Source: Linepithema humile (lineage: Eukaryota; Arthropoda; Insecta; Hymenoptera; Formicidae). From it: a DNA stretch of 64,000 bases. The DNA lies in assembly GCF_040581485.1 (NCBI RefSeq), contig NC_090133.1, positions 5,952,001-6,016,000 of the forward strand, in the 5' to 3' direction. Position numbers and translations under genes: made by a program. Under the pieces are notes generated by a model, which saw nothing but the letters and a program-made list of their open reading frames with translations, did not search any database and had not been told where the DNA came from. This document shows, in pieces, positions 12,275 to 26,400 of this stretch (position 1 is the first letter of the stretch; the number at the start of each line of letters is the position of its first letter).

Positions 12275-15200
12275 TCATTCCGTTTTATCTTTATCAATAC
12301 TTTCAATGAATATAATATCATCGGAATCAATATTCATCTTTTCGCTGCTCGATGGCTCCTCTTTCTTCTTATTAAGACTGACAAATTTCGCTAATATGCT
12401 CTCTCGAGACTTTTCTGGAAATTGTTCCCCCCTGCCTACGGAAATTAGAGTCGCGCGTTTAGGTGGCCTTTGTACTGGAGGTTTCGACGAGGTGGAAACC
12501 TGGTCGACTTTCAGAGACACCTGTTTCTTCGTCTCTTCCTGATCAGATTTCGTTAATTGTTTCTTCATCTCTTCCTGTGTAATTTTTTTAGTAAATTGAG
12601 TAATAAGTGGTACATGCTTCTTTTCTTTTTCCTTCTCTTTCTCTTCTTTCTCTATCTTGTCAACTGTAATGTCTTGCGTATCACTCTTCCGATTCGGTGT
12701 TAAAGTATACTTCCAACGATTCGGCAACGACAACGCATCGTCTGGAAGATATTGCTTGCGATTGTCTTCGGAGACGTACCAGCAGGATTTCAGGTGCATT
12801 GGTCCCTCTTCAGGACAAGCTACTTTGTTAGCGATTTCGTTGATCTTCTCCAATACACTAACCTTCGAGAGTTGTTTTTCACTCTTTTTGCTCCAGAATG
12901 TCATAAATTCTTTTGTAAGAAAGTGTCTGCCGTACGTATTCCCATGCAATAATCGGATAAGATCGGGCAAAGCTTCATTGGGGAACTTCGTCTTCCTTGG
13001 ACCTCTCACGGATTGTGGTGTCTGTGCTTTGCATTCTGCGCTGAGCGAAGTATCATCTTCCGTAAAAGTCGATGACGGGAGTATTATCGGTATGTTGTTG
13101 ACCCAAGCTTGCCGTGCCGACAGAAACTCTTTGACTTTCGTAGAAACTAAAATAATTTTTTTTATTTTAGATTTATAATTAATACTATTTGAGAGTTGTA
13201 TACTGAACACATATATGTACAAAAAAAAAAGATAAATGATAAATGAGATAATAATGTTAATGCTTACTTATGATAATAATATACTTACTAGACTCAGGAA
13301 ATAAATTCTTGCGTTCTTGCCAAATGCATCCAATTATTTTCGGCTTAAGTTTATAAGTCTTCGCATTTCTTTCAGCTTCGAATTGTTCACCCAATATTTT
13401 CAATTTCATCTTCTGTGTTTGCGGTGACTAAAATAAAAATAAATATTTTATTCTCATTTGTTTCACAATAAAATTTTTGTACGTAACTTCTCAACTTCAT
13501 TACTATACTAATATAATTACCATATCCTCCATCTCTTCCTCACCAGCTTGTGCTTCCTCGTCAGACAAATATCTAAATTACAAAACATTTTTTTTTTTGG
13601 AAAAGTGCAGGTGTTCAATGAATAAAATATACAAACTTTGCAATATTAAATATTTATTTCTTTAGCTTTAAAATTGCATTTCGGCTGTACAGTTGTCGGC
13701 CAGGAATAATGAAATTAATTGCTTTGATTCAGAGTTAATTTTCTGATAGTGAAATGGATGCAATCAAACTCTTTCTAAGATTGCATTGTTCACTTTTCTC
13801 ACATAAAACAGTGTTGTTTTAATAAATAAATTAAATTAAAGAAAACATTAAAATAAAAAATTGTTTTAAATAAAATTATTTTCTATGGAAAAAACTTTAA
13901 CACATAAAAACTATTAAAAAATTATTACTTACCCGTGAGGGACCATAAATTCATTATCAACATCGTATTCATTCTCTTCCGGATTTTCTTCATCCTTTTC
14001 GTCGTCGGATCCTTTGAGGGACTCACCAGGTTCTTCTTCTTCCCATTCATCGTCAGAATCAATTTCGTAATCGAACCATTTCTGTAAAGTAAAATATATA
14101 TATATGTATATAAATCATTTTAATCTGCCCTCCAAATTTTTTTTCGATCTTTTTTGTGAATCGTCCCTGTGAGATAAACATTTTATTTTTAAAAATCGGC
14201 AGTTCTATCAATAGTTCTATGTGCACATGCAGTAACTCTACAATTTACAAAATTACAAAAATATATCGTCATAATTGGAACTATATAAAATCTCGGTAAG
14301 AATATCGAGAACTAGTAAAAAACAACAGAAATAGCTAGCGTTTAACGGCATAGGATAAGATTAAAAATTGCGGTGAGATTAGAAATTTGCTTAATTCTCA
14401 CAAACAATGATGATAAAAAAAATATTATTCTACATCTTTGATTTATATATTACATAATATCATCTCTTTCCTTTATATCATATGATTATCTTTTTCCTTT
14501 CTGATTATATCATAAATTATTCCGTTTCAATAAATAGAAAGAGATGCATCGATAGATTTCAGAACCCATATGCTTTGACATAAATGCTTTTCGCAAATAT
14601 ATTTCAATATTTGATTTATTACAATAATCAGCAATCACGATATCGTCCCATTGCAGTTTTTCATCATTGTCCTCGACTTTATTTTAATTTTGTTCGCGAC
14701 GAACATAATCCTATCTGAAATGAAGCAGGACGTCGCTATCAAGCAACTTCCTTGACGGTGATATCTCGGTTCTAACCATCTCCAATGTGAGGTCCACGCG
14801 TATTCTTGTTTCTCTTTGTCACGAAGTTAGATGTGAAACATGTTAACAAAATGTGGATTTTATTTTCTCAAATTTTTCATTTCTATAGTGACTTTGGTAA
14901 AGTGCCTTTGGTCTCAATAAAGTGTTTAATAAACGTACCTAATTATTTTTACGCTGATCAGATATAAAAAACTAAAAATAACTTGTCGCAAAAATAAATT
15001 GTGATGAATGAAGTCGATCTTTCACTGAAACATCGATTCTTGAAAAGTGTAATGTGTTGTCATCGAAAAATATAAAATTCCGATAAGTATATTTTCGTTT
15101 TCTAAACGGAAATACATAATATACTGTGTTATGTCTTATTATTCGCGTGCAACATGGTAGCTTTGTTAAGTAGCTATTTTCATCTCCGCGACGCGGCATC

Positions 15201-17410
15201 CTCGAGTAGCTTGTTGAGTAGCTATTTTATGACACTTTTTATTTTTACGTATTTGCAATATGTGATTTCGGGTTAAGACGGGATAAATCGAGTGTGCCGA
15301 TGACGATAACATCTTATCGCGAACGCACTACTTCTTTGATGTGATAATAATCGTGCACGACTAAGGAAATACGATAATTCTGGAATATAATTGAAATCAA
15401 TTAGTTTGAAACAGCAATAAAACGCGTCGCGGAAGTGTGCCCCCTCGCCAAAAAGTCGATAAATTCTCCCTCCCTCTTTTCTCTTTGCGCCGCGGCGCGA
15501 GATATTCTTTGTTCGATAAATCAACGTCGATTTCATCCCTACGTGAGCATCAATTACAAGACTCTTCTCGAGACATTAATTTATTATCGAGGAGAAACGT
15601 AATCTTCACGGGCGATTGATACACTCGTCGCTGAGGCGAGTAACACAAAAACAATCGCCGGCTCTTCGCTAATAAACAAAAAAAAGGAAAAGGAACGTAC
15701 GTTCAAGCAGCTTTTGGCAGCAATACCAAGGTACGTATGAGACGTCTCGCGAAGCGCGTAATTTATTATCAGAAGTACAAGGTGTTCCAGATCTCAAGCG
15801 TGCTTGTTTTTAACTGCGAACTCTTTGATCATTTTTTATGCGGAAATATTGGAACGCCGATAATTCCCAGATTATAAAAAATTTTAAATAATGTTATTTC
15901 AAGTAAAATTTTAAGAAAATCTTAATTTGATATCTCATTATTGCTATCTAACGTTGAAAATTAAAAACAGAATACGAAAAAAATAGTGTCTTATCAAATT
16001 TTAGATAAAAAAAAGTAACACAAATTTAATAAAAAATGTAATTGAAAAATGTACAGTTGAAAGGCAAATGTATATAGTTGATTTAGAACGCTTTATTATA
16101 TTCAACGCCTGCTTCCGTCAAAAATAAACAAATAAACTGCAAAAGTGTAAAACATTTTTCATGAAAATAATCAGAGTAATTGATCAGAATAAATGACTGA
16201 GATGAGCGCAGCAAGGCAATATTTTCCAAGTATTTTCCAAGGATTCTTCTTTCAAATTTATAGTCATTATTTTCTAATTGATATAATGATTAATGGCTTG
16301 TCATCATGTTTCAATGATTTCGCAATTAGCAATTATCGCAATCACCGTAATTGATTCGGTGTCAGAGTTTACTGATTAGAAAGGCGCGAAGAATCCAAAA
16401 CAGACATCCTGCATGATCAGGGGCTGCGCCAAGGTATCGTCAAGGCACGCATGCACAAAACTGAAAGGATGCAACATGCCTAAGAAGAAAAGCGCAGTTA
16501 TCGGCCTGGGGGCGCCATGGATGCGCTTAACGTTGCACCGATGCATGCCGCGAAGCATGCATACATTATTTATTGCGTGTTGTCGCCCCGCCGGGCCATC
16601 TGTAATGGCTGTTTTATGCCCCATTAAGATTACGACCGGTGCTTCTCGTCCTGTACACCGTAGATTAGGCGGCCCGGCAATCGAATTGATTTATTTCCCA
16701 AATATGCGGCTAGACCTGCACTTCGTTACCGGGTTAGCGTGACGACGCGACCGCTCCGCATGGAAATTGGAGACTGCCGCTCCTCGTGAACCGTCATCGC
16801 CGTAAAACGTGATTAGCCCCATAATTCGACTATGGAATCCGAATATGTAGTCAGTCAAAAGTAAACTCTTACAAAATTGCATCTTAATAAAAAAAAATAA
16901 TTTTAAAGATTGTTGAGGTATTGCTTTGAAATTAATTATTCAACTGCCATAATTTGGAAATTATCTAAAATTATTTTAACAATCTATATATGAATATTCT
17001 AATATTGTATCAGCTTCAGCTCTTCCAATCTAATTTAATATATTAATTATATATATTAAATAATATTTATTAAATATAGATATACAAATAATTAAATCAA
17101 TTCCACACAAAAATAAGAGATGAAAAAACGAGTTATACGCGTTATTATTAATGTAAGGAAAATTGACATTAAACAACATGTTACATCACGTTTTCTATTA
17201 AATATATCAATCCATAATTAATAAGCGTGATTGAGTTTTTATTTTTTCAAATAGCACGCGCACTACAGCGTTTCAGGCTGTGATCAGGCTCAGGCTTCAT
17301 AGTGATGCAGGTTCTAAAATGCGTCACAAGATAAATACGCATATTATCTGCCAACGCATAAATTTCGCGCGAAACGGACTATCAACAACTAACTGCGACT
17401 GATAAGTTAA

Positions 17411-17445
<35 letters not shown>

Positions 17446-20400
17446 GTTAAGAAATATGGCCATTTTTAAACATACATTTATACCAGCTGCGGTTTAAGAT
17501 AAGTAACACAATTCTTTCCGAGATTATGTAAATTTTTGTACATAAAACCAACTTAAATTTATCAAAGCTTACAAAAAATTTTAATCATAAATCCAATAAT
17601 TTAATTAAACAAAGAAAAATAATTAACTAAGGCAATTTTCGAGGATTAATATAAACAAAAAAAAGGATTACATTAATTAAAAAAAAATAAATATAGATAG
17701 AAATTTAAAAGAAAAAAATAACTATGTATTTTAAATTAAATTCGATTCCCCATGTTCAAATAAAATTGAATCAAATTGAAACAAAATCTTGCGACGTGAT
17801 ATACGGCTGCTAATGAAAATTGATACTTGATATATCGCGCATATATAAGTACTGAAAGGGTTAAAGCAGCATACGTAAATTACGAAAGCGCGGTGTTCAT
17901 AGAATATTACGTATACAAACGTCAGTGTGCGATATCACTCTTGGACGCGATAAAACACGAAATCAATCCGATACTCGCACGTGCCAGCGGAATAGATATT
18001 AATATAATTAATATAATTGTGAATATATCTCTGGCCCTCCAGAATATCTCTGTTCTTTTCTCATTAATATTTTTAGCCAATCGTACTTTCTTCTATATCT
18101 TCAATATATATAAGGTATAATAATACATGTTGTACTGTTATATTATTACAGATATATCTAATTATTTTCCTCTTCACATACTTGATATTATGCAATGTTA
18201 GATATTTTTATATATCCTTTAATAAAGATATAAAGCACGCTGTCACTTTGAGCATTGCTGACTCATCTTTAGCTAATTATACTTGCTTTCAAAATCACAA
18301 AACGTTATACAAAAGAATATTTTAAAAACTTTCAAAAAGTATTTTAATCCTTCGGACATGCTTTATGTTTAAATATTGTTTTTGGCCTTTTCTTACCAGT
18401 AATTTAATTTACTATTACAAAAACATTTTAAAATTATAATATAATAGTAAAAATTTTGTAAAATAGATCAGAAATCGAGAGTAAAATAATTTTCTTCTTT
18501 TTTTGTTTCCTTCTGATTTCATTCTCGAAACACGCGAGTGCAACGGATTCGAGTACTCGCGAAGATATATCGGATCGCTCACGTCCGCCAGATAATAAAA
18601 TAAATCTGCCAGATAAAAACGGACCATCGATGGATCACTGTGTCGTCGCTAGGTTGCGGTCTGTTTTTCATAACGCGCCGTAAACTGCGATAACTATACC
18701 TTGTAGCGCCACTTCCCAATCTAGAATCGAAATTCGGCTCTACGCCGAACAGAAGAAAGCGGAATCTAGCGCAAATATAAACGACACGAATTAAGTAAAT
18801 TTATAAGTGCAAATGTCTCCATTCTACGAACTCTCTGACGTATTTTACATTTATATATTGTTATTATACAATATATTACGACATCGAATTAATTATGTTC
18901 GTGAACCTAGCATATCATTTTCCAGCAGATCAAAAATAAAAGAGAGTTCTTGTCGCATGCAGTCGAGTTCTATAGTTCCTTATAGTTTTTAGTAATAGTT
19001 CTGGTGATTTTATAAAAAAAAACACCGATCGAAAAAAATGATCTGCTACGGAAAGTTAGCAGATAAAAAATAGAGGACACTGAACATATATGTGATATGC
19101 TGGCCGTATATTGATAGTTCTGTTGATAATTAAAGAGTTTTCGTGTAGTTCTGAGCCAGTACATTGCTTTTCCAAAGAGTTCTGACGACTAAAATAATTA
19201 GAAAATTTTTTAACAATTATTTTACCCGAAAAACACGCATTTTTGTACATATATGTGATATGCTGGCCGCATATTGATAGTTCTGCTAAAAATTAAACAG
19301 TTCTCTTCTAGTTCTGGGCGAGTACATTGCTTTTCCAAAAAGTTCTGACGACTAAAATAATTAGAAAATTTTTTAAACAATTATTTTACCCGAAAAACAC
19401 GCATTTTTTAGTGTATGTGTGATATGCTGGCCGTATATTGATAGTTCTGTTAATAATTAAAGAGTTTTCGTGTAGTTCTGGGCAAGTACATTGCTTTTCC
19501 AAAAAGTTCTGACGACTAAAATAATTAGAAAATTTTTTAAACAATTATTTTACCCGAAAAACACGCATTTTTGAGTATATGTGTGATATGCTGGCCGTAT
19601 ATTGATAGTTCTGTTAATAATTAAAGAGTTTTCGTGTAGTTCTGGGCAAGTACATTGCTTTTCCAAAGAGTTCTGACGACTAAAATAATTAGAAAATTTT
19701 TTAAACAATTACTTTTTATTTCTAATAAAATTTTATGGGTAAAATTAATTATATTTAGTAAACAAATTATATCGCCAAGTTGTTGAACGTATAAGTATCG
19801 AGGCTCTAGTTGATATTGGAAAGTTCTCAATAACAATATCCATCAATAGTAATAAAAATAATTGTTAACAATTTTTATCATCTTTTCGCTTATGTAATTG
19901 TGATACGTTATTGTATATTGGGGGGTTTTTTCGAACTATATATTTAATACTTCTATACATTTCAGAAAAGTTCTGGTTTCTAATATTTAAATAATTGTTA
20001 ACAACTTTTATGAACTCTACTATATGATTGTGAATATACTCGGCGTACGAAGAAAAACTTCAAGGATATGAAAAAATTATTTGTATAACAGTAATTATTT
20101 TTCAATAATTTATTATATAAAATTATATAATTATATAAAATTATATAAAATTATATAAAAAATTTTCTAATTATTTTAGTCGTCAGAACTCTTTGGAAAA
20201 GCAATGTACTCGCCCAGAACTAGAAGAGAACTGTCTAATTTTTAGCAGAACTATCAATATGCGGCCAGCATATCACACATATACTCAAAAATGCGTGTTT
20301 TTCGGGTAAAATAATTGTTTAAAAAATTTTCTAATTATTTTAGTCGTCAGAACTCTTTGGAAAAGCAATGTACTTGCCCAGAACTACACGAAAACTCTTT

Positions 20401-23400
20401 AATTATTAACAGAACTATTAATATACGGCCAGCATATCACACATATACTCAAAAATGCGTGTTTTTCGGGTAAAATAATTGTTTAAAAAATTTTCTAATT
20501 ATTTTAGTCGTCAGAACTCTTTGGAAAAGCAATGTACTCGCCCAGAACTAGAAGAGAACTGTCTAATTTTTAGCAGAACTATCAATATGCGGTCAGCATA
20601 TCACACATATGCTCAAAAATGCGCGTTTTTCGGGTAAATTAATTGTTTAAAAAATTTTCTAATTATTTTAGTCGTCAGAACTCTTTGGAAAAGCAATGTA
20701 CTCGCCCAGAACTAGAAGAGAACTGTCTAATTTTTAGCAGAACTATCAATATGCGGTCAGCATATCACACATATACTCAAAAATGCGCGTTTTTCGGGTA
20801 AATTAATTGTTTAAAAAATTTTCTAATTATTTTAGTCGTCAGAACTCTTTGGAAAAGCAATGTACTTGCCCAGAACTACACGAAAACTCTTTAATTATTA
20901 ACAGAACTATCAATATACGGCCAGCATATCACATATATGTTCAGTGTCCTCTATTTTTTATCTGCTAACTTTCCGTAGCAGATCATTTTTTTCGATCGGT
21001 GTTTTTTTTTATAAAATCACCAGAACTATCATTAAAAACTATCAGGAACTATAGAACTCGACTGCATGCGACAAGAACTCTCTTTTATTTTTGATCTGCT
21101 AGAAAATGATCTGCTACGGGAAGTTAGCAGATCATTTTTTCGATTGGTGTTTTTTTGGATAAAATCACCAGAACTATTACTAAAAACTATAAGGAACTAT
21201 AGAACTCGACTGCATGCGACAAGAACTCTCTTTTATTTTTGATCTGCTGGAAAATGATATGCTAGGTTCACGAACATGAATTAATTTTTACATTCTTTTC
21301 CACGTGCTAGAGTCGACTAGTATAATTAATTTATAAAACACAATCATAGTTATGCATATTCCTAAAGCAACTGTAAAAAAATTTTCACGGATTCTGCACC
21401 TTATTGTTGTAAGAGATGTGTCATTGCATTTACTTTCTATACTTCTTTTTTTTATTATGACAAACAATGAGGTTGCATCGAAATCGATCCAAAATGAATT
21501 AAAACAGCAAGAAATAAATAAAGTCTTCAAAGATGTTCGACACAATCAGTTATCGGATTAATCTCACCTAAATGTTATTTGCTAAACAGTCACAAGTCAA
21601 GCTCGAATCTTCAATTGAACAGCAATACGTCCAGCTGTATACTATACTGTGCAACTATCTGAGGTCAAACTCACACCGATAAACGAGCAATCGAATTACG
21701 GCGGTGGCTCGAATGAGACACCTTTATCGAGGCCCGCGCTTCAGGTCAAAGCCATCGCGAAACGCGATGTATATAAAATTAACGTGTGTTACTCGGACGA
21801 TTCGCTCCTTTCTCCTTCTTGGCAATAGAGTAATTCGGAAAGATTGCGTTTTGGGTCAACGGCTCGCGGTCAATACATTTTCGCAATTGAAAAACAACCG
21901 ATATAAATTCGAACTCTCGTTACGCTCATCATGTAACGATGTATTTCGTAAATAACGCATATGTGGCAACATATACTTGAAAATTCACACACAAAATAAT
22001 CACAATTGTTCGGAGATTTGCGATCCTCCGTAAAATATTTTTGTAATTTTTTACAGTGATAGTTTATCATCCGACGAAGTCGCTTGAAAATTTCCTCTAC
22101 AATTCCCAGAGTCCAATATTTCGTGATAATTTTTCCGCGCATATATGTTCGATCGATTGAAGTGGATCCAGCAGCCCGCTACTCGGATTACATCACGAAT
22201 CGGAATCGCCAATATATCTGGCGTCCGAGCCACGTGCGCGACAGCGCGACGACATCCTCGAGACATCCCCGAAGACAAGGGGAACGGGTGTTCTCTCACT
22301 CTCTTTCTCTTTCTCTCCCGAAACGCGATTTCGTCCGGCGAAATCGTTCAACGGCGAATGATAGCCGGCGTGCGAAGCATCGCGATTATCGGCGCGCTGC
22401 CCGGGGGATCGTAAATAAACGGACTAATTGCCCGATCAGTAGGGATGGGATCAAATTCAATATGTATCGATCATGAATCTGAACCAATTTCAACAACCAA
22501 CTTTCACAGAATTCTAGTACTACACGCGAAAATTGCTACTTATTTTTTGTAAAAAATTCTACGATTTTTAAACCCCAAAATAAATAAGAATACAAGATTT
22601 GAAAGTGTACTTAAATGTACTTCGATATTGGAAGGAATCGAATAAGTAATATTCAAATTTTGAAAAAAAGTACTATATTATTGAAAATTTATACTATTAT
22701 TTATTTTACTATTATAATAATAATAGTAAACTCATATAATTATGCAGTAAAGTTACCGTGATGAAGATACTGACTCTAGCATTCTTTTCTGAACTTTATG
22801 TCGTATTGAAGTTGAAATTATCTAATCAAATTTTTACTCAAGGTTTCTTGTAAAACACTCTCATATCTGTTACCTGTTCTTTTCGGGAAAAATGATTATT
22901 TCTGAGACAGCTTTTAACTGTCCTGTTCTTTTTTACTTGTGTTTTAGTATTATAATTTAATCTCGACTAAAAATCACCCAAAATGGACAACATATCATAT
23001 CATATTGAGCAATGCTTTGCCACTGACCGAATTATTTACAACGGAAGATTCGCGACTTTTGCGAGACACTTAATCCCATCTCTACCGATTAGCAAACCGA
23101 GAGAGAATAAACTGACGACGAATCGCCGCTGAGGATGGCAGTGCCGGTGTTCTCTCTCGGTGTTCTGGACCGGTCGTGCGCGCGATCTCGAAGTCCCTGG
23201 GGATTAACATGGTGACGGCACCGGGTGGTACAGACTAGCATCCTTATCTCGGGAGAGCCGTGTGCTCTCTCGAAACACTTCGTGTCTTCTCTCGCTTAGA
23301 GAATTCGACCACTAGTTGCAGTTCCGATACGACCCTCGATCGGTCGTGACACGTAGCTCACTGCGTTCGATTGTGTCTTTTTCCGCGACATCGCTAACGC

Positions 23401-26400
23401 GCACGACGTCGTTATTGCGCGAGATTTCAAAGGTGCAGCGTTTTGCATATTCGCATTTATTGTCGGTTTATCTGTTCCTAATCTAGAAATTTTTAAATGA
23501 GCAACAATTTGTAATTATTTATAAAGAAGAGAATATTGCAATCAATGATATAATGAATATGAAAGAATTCTTCTAATATTTGCAATTCTTTGTAACACCT
23601 ATAAACCTCGTCGTAAAAAAACAACTAGAAACTCGTATAAGATTGCAATTTAATACGAGCGCCACTCAGTGATTTATCATCTAAATATATCGCGAGTCGT
23701 CAGCAAGAAGTCTGCTTTCTTAGTTCCACGTGAATCCACGTGTAATGTAGTTATCGACAAACAGATTCTTGTGTCACGATATCGAGAAACACGTCGATAC
23801 AGAGAGCAGCTATGGAGACATAAATATCACAGTAAACGTCACATGGGACCATTATTTTGAAACATATAATCGTGCGTGATCGTCAATTCGCACGAAAAGT
23901 ACATTTCTGCGTGAAATCGACTCAAATCTTAGTTTCAATTCTGACATTATAATTGAAGAAGCTACGATTAATGTGAGTACTGATAATAGCAATAATAATT
24001 AAAATTCATATTTCAAAAACTGTACATTATAATAAAATTCAAAAATATTAGAAATGCTACTTATAGAATAATTTATACTTAAAAAATATAAGTGGATTAA
24101 AAAAATTTGAACAGAACAACGAGAATTGTAATTTCTCAAATAACTAATTCAGCAAAAGTTAATTGTTATATTAAGTTAAATATGTTTAAAATATAAGAGT
24201 CAAATATTCACGTCACGTAATGACTTATTTGTCGATACTAATTATGAAGGTTTCAAACAAGATTTTAAACGTAAGCACATATCTTTATATTTGTCTACAG
24301 ATGACGGATGAATTACTGTTCTCTGCTTTAAGCACGATAGATAGCAATGTCGAAAAACAACTATTTTCTCCGACCAAGACAAATCTACTTAGCGATTATT
24401 ATGACACATCATGTACAATACCATTCAGCGAATATGGAATATTCGATAATCAGTTAAACATGACGAATTCGACAGATTGTTACACTGATTTATCTTGTAC
24501 TTCGCAATCATCGTGGAACGACTGGTCGACTATAAATAATACAGGTATGTACAGCTTTTTACACATATAAATAATTTATCCGCTGTTGCTATGAAAAAAA
24601 TTATCTATTATTAGAGTCATTCAAAAATTAACACGTCGGAACACACATAGAAATCCATATTCCTGCTTGCCCATAACTACAGATGCATAAAACAATAATT
24701 ACAGGTTGTTCGAGTGAACTGAGCGAATTAGACTCGGAGTTAGACTGGAACTGGTGTCTGGAGAATAGCTTGGATTCTGGTCTTCCGAAAAGAACACCAC
24801 TGTGCACCGCTGGATGCGAAGGATTTCTGCATTTGCCGCCTGTACCGAATCAACAACAGATTTCACAATACGATGAACCGTTGTTAGTTCTTGGAATTGA
24901 TTTACGAGCATTGGAGAATACAGTAGAAACAAATACGATAGGTGTGAAATATGTCTACCTTACAAAGAAACTTTTTCTTGGCTGAAACATTGCTATTAAC
25001 CCACGTGCAAAACAAAGAAAACAATCTACTCGAGATTTTTCAATAAGAAATTATTAATGTCGGACATATAATATTAATATTCTCTGAAGACCAGATAAAC
25101 ATTTAAATCCCATCATTGTTTCAACAATTATGAGTTAAAATCAATTACTATATATCTTGATTGCAGATTATAACAACAACCAGTTAGATGACGATCTTCT
25201 AATTTCGTCAGCAGCAGCATTAGCAACGCACGATTACACCAATCGCAGTTTAGCAAACGCGGCTGAAGATCGATGCTTCCCGTGTACATATCAAGGATGT
25301 GTAAAGGTATATTTTATGATACTTATTTTTCTCTTAGCTATTTCTCTCTCTCTCTCTCTCTCTCTCTTTCATGCTGAGTCAATACTAGTATTATTAATCT
25401 TGTAAGAAATTTTAAAAAATTGTGATTTAATTTTTATATAATTATTCCCCAACTTAAGAGAAAAACTAGCTTTTAATTTTAAAAAAAAGTCAGTATCGTA
25501 TTGCTATTTAAAATATTTCAGAGAACATCCTACAAGATACATTTTTTTTTAGGTCTACGCCAAAGCGTCTCATTTAAAGGCTCATTTACGAAGACACACT
25601 GGTGAGAAACCATTTGCGTGCGACTGGCCCGATTGTGGATGGCGTTTCAGTAGATCGGACGAACTGGCGAGACACCGAAGATCGCACTCGGGCATTAAAC
25701 CGTACTCCTGTGAGATGTGCTCGAAAAGATTCGCGCGTAGCGATCACCTGGCTAAGCATCGTAAGGTGCACCGAAAAAATTCGTGTCCGTTATTCCAAGG
25801 AGCTAAGGGACTACGTGGCAACAAGATAAATGTTTTATCATCGGAATGCTAGTATTTTAAGTATCTTAGAACTTTCTCCTCCAATCAAAGGAATCAAAAT
25901 ATCTCACCGACAATATAAAGTGATGTGACCGAAATCCTATGATATAGATTTCTATATAAATTGACAAATAAAGTACTTAAACTATAAAATTTCTATAAAG
26001 ATTGTTAACGTAGAGATAGTTTGTTGAATAAGTTGTGTAAACCAATGATTCTTCATGCTTTCGGCGGCTAATACGTTAATTTTTGCGGTTTCAAAAAAGA
26101 TAAAAGACAAAATTCAATATTTCATCTTATTGATGAAACCAATAAAACATGAGTAGCAAAATGAATCGTGCATAACTATAAAAAAAGGTATACTTAGGAA
26201 GCACAGATGTATTATAACTTTCTTCATGAAATCGTCACATGAACGTTTTTACAACAATCAAAAGATTTATTATGTAAATCTTTAATGTAGTGTGTATCGT
26301 TGTATTTGCTTGCAAGAAAACAAAATCAGCACAAATTAGGAAGTTCAATTCAAAGAGATTAATTAATTAAAACTAAGATTGATACGATATTAATACATCC

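Larger units (their letters stand above)
18895..21277. mobile_element. Foldback-type DNA transposon with tandem-repeat arms
   Basis: A 2383-bp element whose ends are inverted copies of each other: ATGTTCGTGAACCTAGCATA at the left and its complement at the right. It is flanked by the 9-bp direct repeat GAATTAATT at 18886-18894 and 21278-21286, as expected of a target-site duplication. The left arm (to about 19710) has a terminal module and four ~164-bp tandem units. The right arm (from about 20160) has five such units in inverted orientation and two copies of the terminal module. The central ~430 bp is AT-rich and noncoding. No transposase is encoded, so it is nonautonomous. Long inverted arms built of tandem repeats plus a 9-bp duplication match the architecture of Drosophila FB elements; a 9-bp duplication is also typical of Mutator-like elements. 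Confidence 0.88.

Noticed and set aside
12657..13178. 173-codon + strand frame
   Set aside because: It is antisense to the CHAF1A terminal exon, whose winged-helix region is clearly conserved on the minus strand.
18895..21277. CRISPR-like array or satellite
   Set aside because: The repeats are 164 bp with no spacers, are inverted in two arms, and end in transposon-like termini with a target duplication.
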